44,434 bases of DNA from Gracilaria vermiculophylla (Eukaryota > Rhodophyta > Florideophyceae > Gracilariales > Gracilariaceae). The stretch spans positions 1,900,623 through 1,945,056 of the forward strand of contig JAHNZQ020000181.1 of the NCBI GenBank assembly GCA_019155205.2, in the 5' to 3' direction. Below the pieces are notes generated by a model, which worked only from the letters and a program-made list of their open reading frames with translations, did no database searches and was not told the DNA's origin. Both the position numbers and the translations under genes were made by a program. Of this stretch, positions 41,117 to 44,434 are shown one piece after another; within the stretch, counting starts at the first letter, position 1, and each line of letters opens with the position of its first letter.

Positions 41117-41749
41117 TTGCTCAACTTCAGTCATAAGCAAATGACAAGATCAAGCATTTCACGTCACATAAGAAGGCTGCGAGCGAGGTGGCGGTTGCAT
41201 CGAATGGAATGGGAAGGAATGCACAGGCCATTGCAGCCGCCTCAAGGCTTCGAACGATTTCATATGGAAGCCAGTGTCTTTCCTGGCCTGACTTCTGATG
41301 GGAAGAAAAAACAGTCTTTCCAAGAGCGTATGGATATTCTAAAACGAGCTTGGAAATTGTATCTTCATTCCTACATCTATGACCCCGAAATGGCAGAGTT
41401 TGAGAGAAAGATGATTGAAAGAGAAAGCTCGATCTTTCAACGCCAAGCCAAAGCATTCTTGGACCGATCTGAACAAAACTTTAAACTCAATCAACAAGCA
41501 GTGCGAGATGCATCTGAGCACATTGCCCAAGAGATTCGTGAAAGAAGGCCAAAAGCAGAAGCGCTCATGAAAGATAGAGTGAACACGTTACGTGAAGCTT
41601 TATCTGAGTTTGCTGAGGGATACAATGAAGGCGTGAAAGGGCAGTTCAGTTTCTTTAACGACAGTGAAGATGAGGAACGCTTCAATATCCCAACGGATGC
41701 TGTTACTGAAGACAATAAACCTGTCATCTATAAGACTGAGAAAATATAA
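41117..41749 (+). CDS. Unrecognised basic, helical protein
   Basis: 210 residues with no family recognised. The N-terminal 30 residues are very basic (SRHIRRLRARWRLHR), consistent with a mitochondrial presequence or an RNA/DNA contact, especially if translation starts at Met9. A central part around 75-165 is strongly helical with heptad-like spacing (EFERKMIERESSIFQRQAK and beyond), likely a coiled coil. The tail is acidic (NDSEDEERF). No membrane segment. The stop is only 19 bases from the stop of the convergent neighbour, so the two transcripts must overlap or share a 3' region. Confidence 0.7.
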   Translation: MLNFSHKQMTRSSISRHIRRLRARWRLHRMEWEGMHRPLQPPQGFERFHMEASVFPGLTSDGKKKQSFQERMDILKRAWKLYLHSYIYDPEMAEFERKMIERESSIFQRQAKAFLDRSEQNFKLNQQAVRDASEHIAQEIRERRPKAEALMKDRVNTLREALSEFAEGYNEGVKGQFSFFNDSEDEERFNIPTDAVTEDNKPVIYKTEKI

Positions 41750-41768
41750 GACGTTCAAACAGTGATAC

Positions 41769-42737
41769 TTACGACTCTTTCTTATTCTGAATTGCTTCTT
41801 CACATGTTAGGGGCTTTCGGAATTCCTTTGTGAGGTTACGCTGAACTATATCTGCGACTAAACAAGCAGCGCCACATTCGGAGATCAGCGTCAGAGGAAT
41901 ACCAAGAAAAGGTATTGCACTAAGAAGACTGTACACAAAGCCACAACCAGCTAAGTATCCCCGATATCGCTTGAAGAAGTATGTTCTCATTTCAGCGCTC
42001 TCCAGGCGCTTCGTATATTCTGCAACCGATTCTTCGCCTGCTTCATCAGCATCAACGACGGCTTCTCCAAAGGAAACTAGCACGTCATCAAGACGGGAAG
42101 ATTCAAGTATTTCAGCGGGTATGGCGTGGACTGCTGAAACTGCTGCAGCTATACCAGTACCAAGGACAGGTCTTATGGATATAAACTTCACAGCAGGGAC
42201 TGCAATGTATTTGCCACCTGGAAACACCCTCTGGATAATGGCCCCTGCGAGTTTAAACATAGTTAACTTCCCTGCGCGTTTAAAACCAGAGAGTCTTTCG
42301 TGCATTGTTTTTTTAGTTTTCTCTCTGCTTTCGACAGCAGCGCCAAACCCTGGATCACACTCTTTTAAGGCAGCAAAGAACATGGTTGACGTGGCACCAT
42401 ACTGGTATTCTAGAATGACAGAGGTAAGAACAGTGACAATACGACCCCAACGAGAAATCGTCCAGAAGAGCTCTGATATGTCATCTGCCGGATCGCGAAG
42501 GAATAGGAACAAAAGTACTCCAGCTGCGGCGTATACGATTTGTGCGTTGCAGATGGGCTTCATGAGCTGCCAGAATTGTTTGCGGAGCGTATCGGATCTG
42601 GCGAAGAGCAGAATACCGTCAACGGCTGACGACATTCCTTTCACAAAGCCAGAATAAAAGGCACCATGAGATGCATCTTTCTTCGCATGAGAACCGGAGT
42701 CAGCCGCCTCGATCGTGGTGGCAGCCATTGTCTTCAC
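41769..42737 (-). CDS. Multi-pass membrane protein, EI24/Rrt8-like layout
   Basis: 322 residues. After a polar N-terminus and an amphipathic part (GFVKGMSSAVDGILLFARSD) there are hydrophobic segments near 68-83, 97-112, 200-215 and a long hydrophobic stretch near 263-295 (GFVYSLLSAIPFLGIPLTLI and on). Between them is a charged loop rich in Glu and Lys. Four or so segments and a C-terminal IPFLGIP turn recall the EI24/CysZ and fungal Rrt8/LDS membrane families, which shape ER or lipid-droplet membranes, but the match is by layout only. Met4 could be the start. A TATA-poor spacer lies upstream. Confidence 0.65.
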   Translation of the reverse strand: MKTMAATTIEAADSGSHAKKDASHGAFYSGFVKGMSSAVDGILLFARSDTLRKQFWQLMKPICNAQIVYAAAGVLLFLFLRDPADDISELFWTISRWGRIVTVLTSVILEYQYGATSTMFFAALKECDPGFGAAVESREKTKKTMHERLSGFKRAGKLTMFKLAGAIIQRVFPGGKYIAVPAVKFISIRPVLGTGIAAAVSAVHAIPAEILESSRLDDVLVSFGEAVVDADEAGEESVAEYTKRLESAEMRTYFFKRYRGYLAGCGFVYSLLSAIPFLGIPLTLISECGAACLVADIVQRNLTKEFRKPLTCEEAIQNKKES

Positions 42738-43604
42738 TATTTCTCAGTTTGCGGTCCTATTTTAACAAGAAACCCAGCTGCGGAGAGCGATCAAAACATG
42801 TACGAATATGGACTTGCTCGGAAAGCTGATGATGTGTTACTTTTCCGCGAAATGGTCGAAACAGCCCCCCATCAACTTACAACATCAAAGACGACTAAAG
42901 TACAATTGATTCAGTGCGTAAATCAATGTAACAGTGTCGACCATTTTCAACCTAAAATTGGTTTAATTGCTGTTGGGCGCAAAAACCTTCCCCGAAGCTA
43001 AAATTTTGAGGTCTGCATGTCACACATAAACGTAGATGCTATCCTCTCCTGACATGTAACATTAATCTTCGCCTTGTGGCCTCATCTTAGAATTTATATA
43101 GCTTCGTTTTGCGTCTCGGAGAAAGGCTAGCTACGTCGATTGGCTAGATTTGTGGGATTTTCCATAGAATTGTTCACTGATGATTCACTTGAATTAGTGA
43201 CAACATGCTTACTAGTTTGGGATCAATCAAGTTGAAAGCGAAAGAGCATTTAGCATTTAAGAATCTTGTTTGGGGTGCTGCCCATTTCATCGTTTGACAT
43301 GCGAAACGATCAACTCTCGTCATGGCTTCACAGAATGTCATCCATGCAATGGTGCAGTAATCAGGAAGGAAAGCACCCAGCTCAATTCACTTCCACAACA
43401 TGTGAGTTGTCAACATGTGGCTCCTCTCTACTTCTTGAAATAATCACGACGTCTCGAAGCCCTATAAAAACGGGACGAACCATGATCACCGACACCTCAT
43501 CTGCTCCCAGCCAGCCAGCCTATTCACAACCTCTTCTACACAACTACATCTCAAGTGCACAAGACGTTACCGTTTCTCACCACTTTTGCCTATTATTGAG
43601 CACT
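42738..43604. promoter_or_regulatory. Spacer with a TATA box for the right-hand gene
   Basis: 867 bases. TATAAAA at 43463-43469 is 136 bases before the ATG at 43605, in an otherwise AT-moderate stretch with C-rich sequence downstream, as in a 5' leader. It is a good candidate core promoter for the coiled-coil gene. The left part belongs to the promoter of the minus-strand membrane-protein gene. Confidence 0.55.
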
Positions 43605-44434
43605 ATGACGGAATCAAGCACTTCCTTTGCTGGTTTGGTAGCCTTCTTCGAGCGTGGGTCTTCTGAAAGTGCCGGACAAAAACTTAAGCAAGACGCCGGA
43701 AGGGCAAACCGAAGCGACAAAGAATTCATAGATCAGAACCTTGTGGAAGACATTGTCGACCAGATGCGAGAACGAATTCCTCACATCATGGAACGGATGT
43801 TCCCGTCGTCACGGGGTACCGTGGGTAACCAAGCCGTGGATCACGTCGCAAGAGAAGTTCTGAAGAAAGAAATGATGATCAGTTTGGCTGCCATTTTTGA
43901 ATCCCAATGGGAAAGGAATGCTTCCAGTTCCAAGTCAAAAGAAGACCAGGCGGTTACAAAGGCGTTACATGACCGCCTGCGCGATATGACATCTCGAGCA
44001 GAAGATGCTGAGGAGGCCCTCCAGGAGCAGATCAACGATAAGCTCATAGTACAGTTCACGTGTGACCAATACAGGGATCAGATCAAAAAGCTTTCCTCTA
44101 TGCTGTCGAAAGCCAACCGAGAAAACGACAGCTTGTCTGCGAAGAATTCTTCCCTCGCCAAGCAGGTGCAGGGGTTCGAGACAGAGATTCAGCAGCTTCG
44201 GGAAGTCGCAAATGACAAAGAAGTCAAAGCTCTGCGGGCTCAGCACGACTCGGAAATGGCGCACCTCATAGCGAAGCAGGCGACTCTTCAGTCACAACAG
44301 TTCGCAAAGCAACTTCAAGAGTCCCAGCGCTCCTCTCAATGCCTCAACGAACGGGTCGAGGAACTCCAGCGCATTCAAAGTGAGATGCGGACCCTTTTGG
44401 AGAACCATCCGGAACGCAGTGTGGGGCGTGATGC
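43605..44434 (+). CDS. Coiled-coil protein, cut by the window end
   Basis: The frame is open from ATG 43605 to the last base (276 complete codons) with no stop, so the C-terminus is missing. It begins MTESSTSFAGLVAFFERGSS. Residues 50-100 carry a helical region with VDQMRERIPHIMERMF, and from about 125 onward there is a long heptad-rich coiled coil (EEALQEQINDKLIVQ, then KQVQGFETEIQQLREVAN and further). There is no motor, membrane or enzyme motif in the visible part. Composition is that of a structural or scaffold protein, though gag-like proteins of retroelements can look similar. A TATAAAA lies 136 bases upstream. Confidence 0.75.
   Translation, partial: MTESSTSFAGLVAFFERGSSESAGQKLKQDAGRANRSDKEFIDQNLVEDIVDQMRERIPHIMERMFPSSRGTVGNQAVDHVAREVLKKEMMISLAAIFESQWERNASSSKSKEDQAVTKALHDRLRDMTSRAEDAEEALQEQINDKLIVQFTCDQYRDQIKKLSSMLSKANRENDSLSAKNSSLAKQVQGFETEIQQLREVANDKEVKALRAQHDSEMAHLIAKQATLQSQQFAKQLQESQRSSQCLNERVEELQRIQSEMRTLLENHPERSVGRD

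Noticed and set aside
41971..42657. 228-codon plus-strand frame
   Set aside because: It lies wholly opposite the better-supported multi-pass membrane protein and has no motif.

Overview
The window is eukaryotic nuclear DNA. Almost every gene is a single uninterrupted reading frame on either strand with short spacers, and only one short spliceosomal-type intron could be found. About 18 kb of decayed transposons lie beside a gene-rich half. This layout (compact, mostly intron-less genes next to transposon blocks) and the gene types fit a red alga, most likely a florideophyte such as Chondrus crispus. That assignment is inference from style and content; no marker gene proves it.

Bases 1 to about 18,000 are a transposon graveyard. 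The left end is a decayed Ty3/gypsy-type retroelement (gag, protease, reverse transcriptase, RNase H, integrase, in that order). Downstream is a long decayed reading frame on the opposite strand, which is split cleanly by a nearly intact Tigger/pogo-type DNA transposon (6218-8287, TA target site, 25-bp inverted ends). A ~560-bp long-terminal-repeat-like sequence with a polypurine tract in front of it (10356-10935) may be the 3' end of the gypsy element. A second copy lies at 14115-14680. Between the two copies are a Tc1/mariner-type relic with recognisable ends, a possible reverse-transcriptase fragment on the minus strand, and a PIF/Harbinger-type transposase relic. After a 100-base assembly gap there are two nested TA-flanked elements (16383-17677).

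From 18,129 on, ordinary genes follow. They are a RibD-C/RIB7-type riboflavin reductase (+), a Spinster-type MFS transporter with a 94-base intron (-), translation factor eIF5B (+), a fold-type-I PLP-dependent enzyme (+), and a 2297-residue surface protein with three cysteine-matched malectin-like domains and one membrane span (+). They continue with mitochondrial GrpE (-), an O-fucosyltransferase-like protein (-), an unrecognised 210-residue protein (+), a multi-pass membrane protein (-), and a coiled-coil protein cut by the right edge of the window (+). These are unrelated housekeeping and surface genes, not an operon. Two neighbouring pairs converge with very short spacers (102 and 19 bases), and the MFS and eIF5B genes share a 664-base divergent promoter region.

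The items most worth a second look are the frame-preserving Tigger insertion, the possible antisense reading frame inside a retroelement, the nested elements at 16.4-17.7 kb, and the triple malectin-like receptor.
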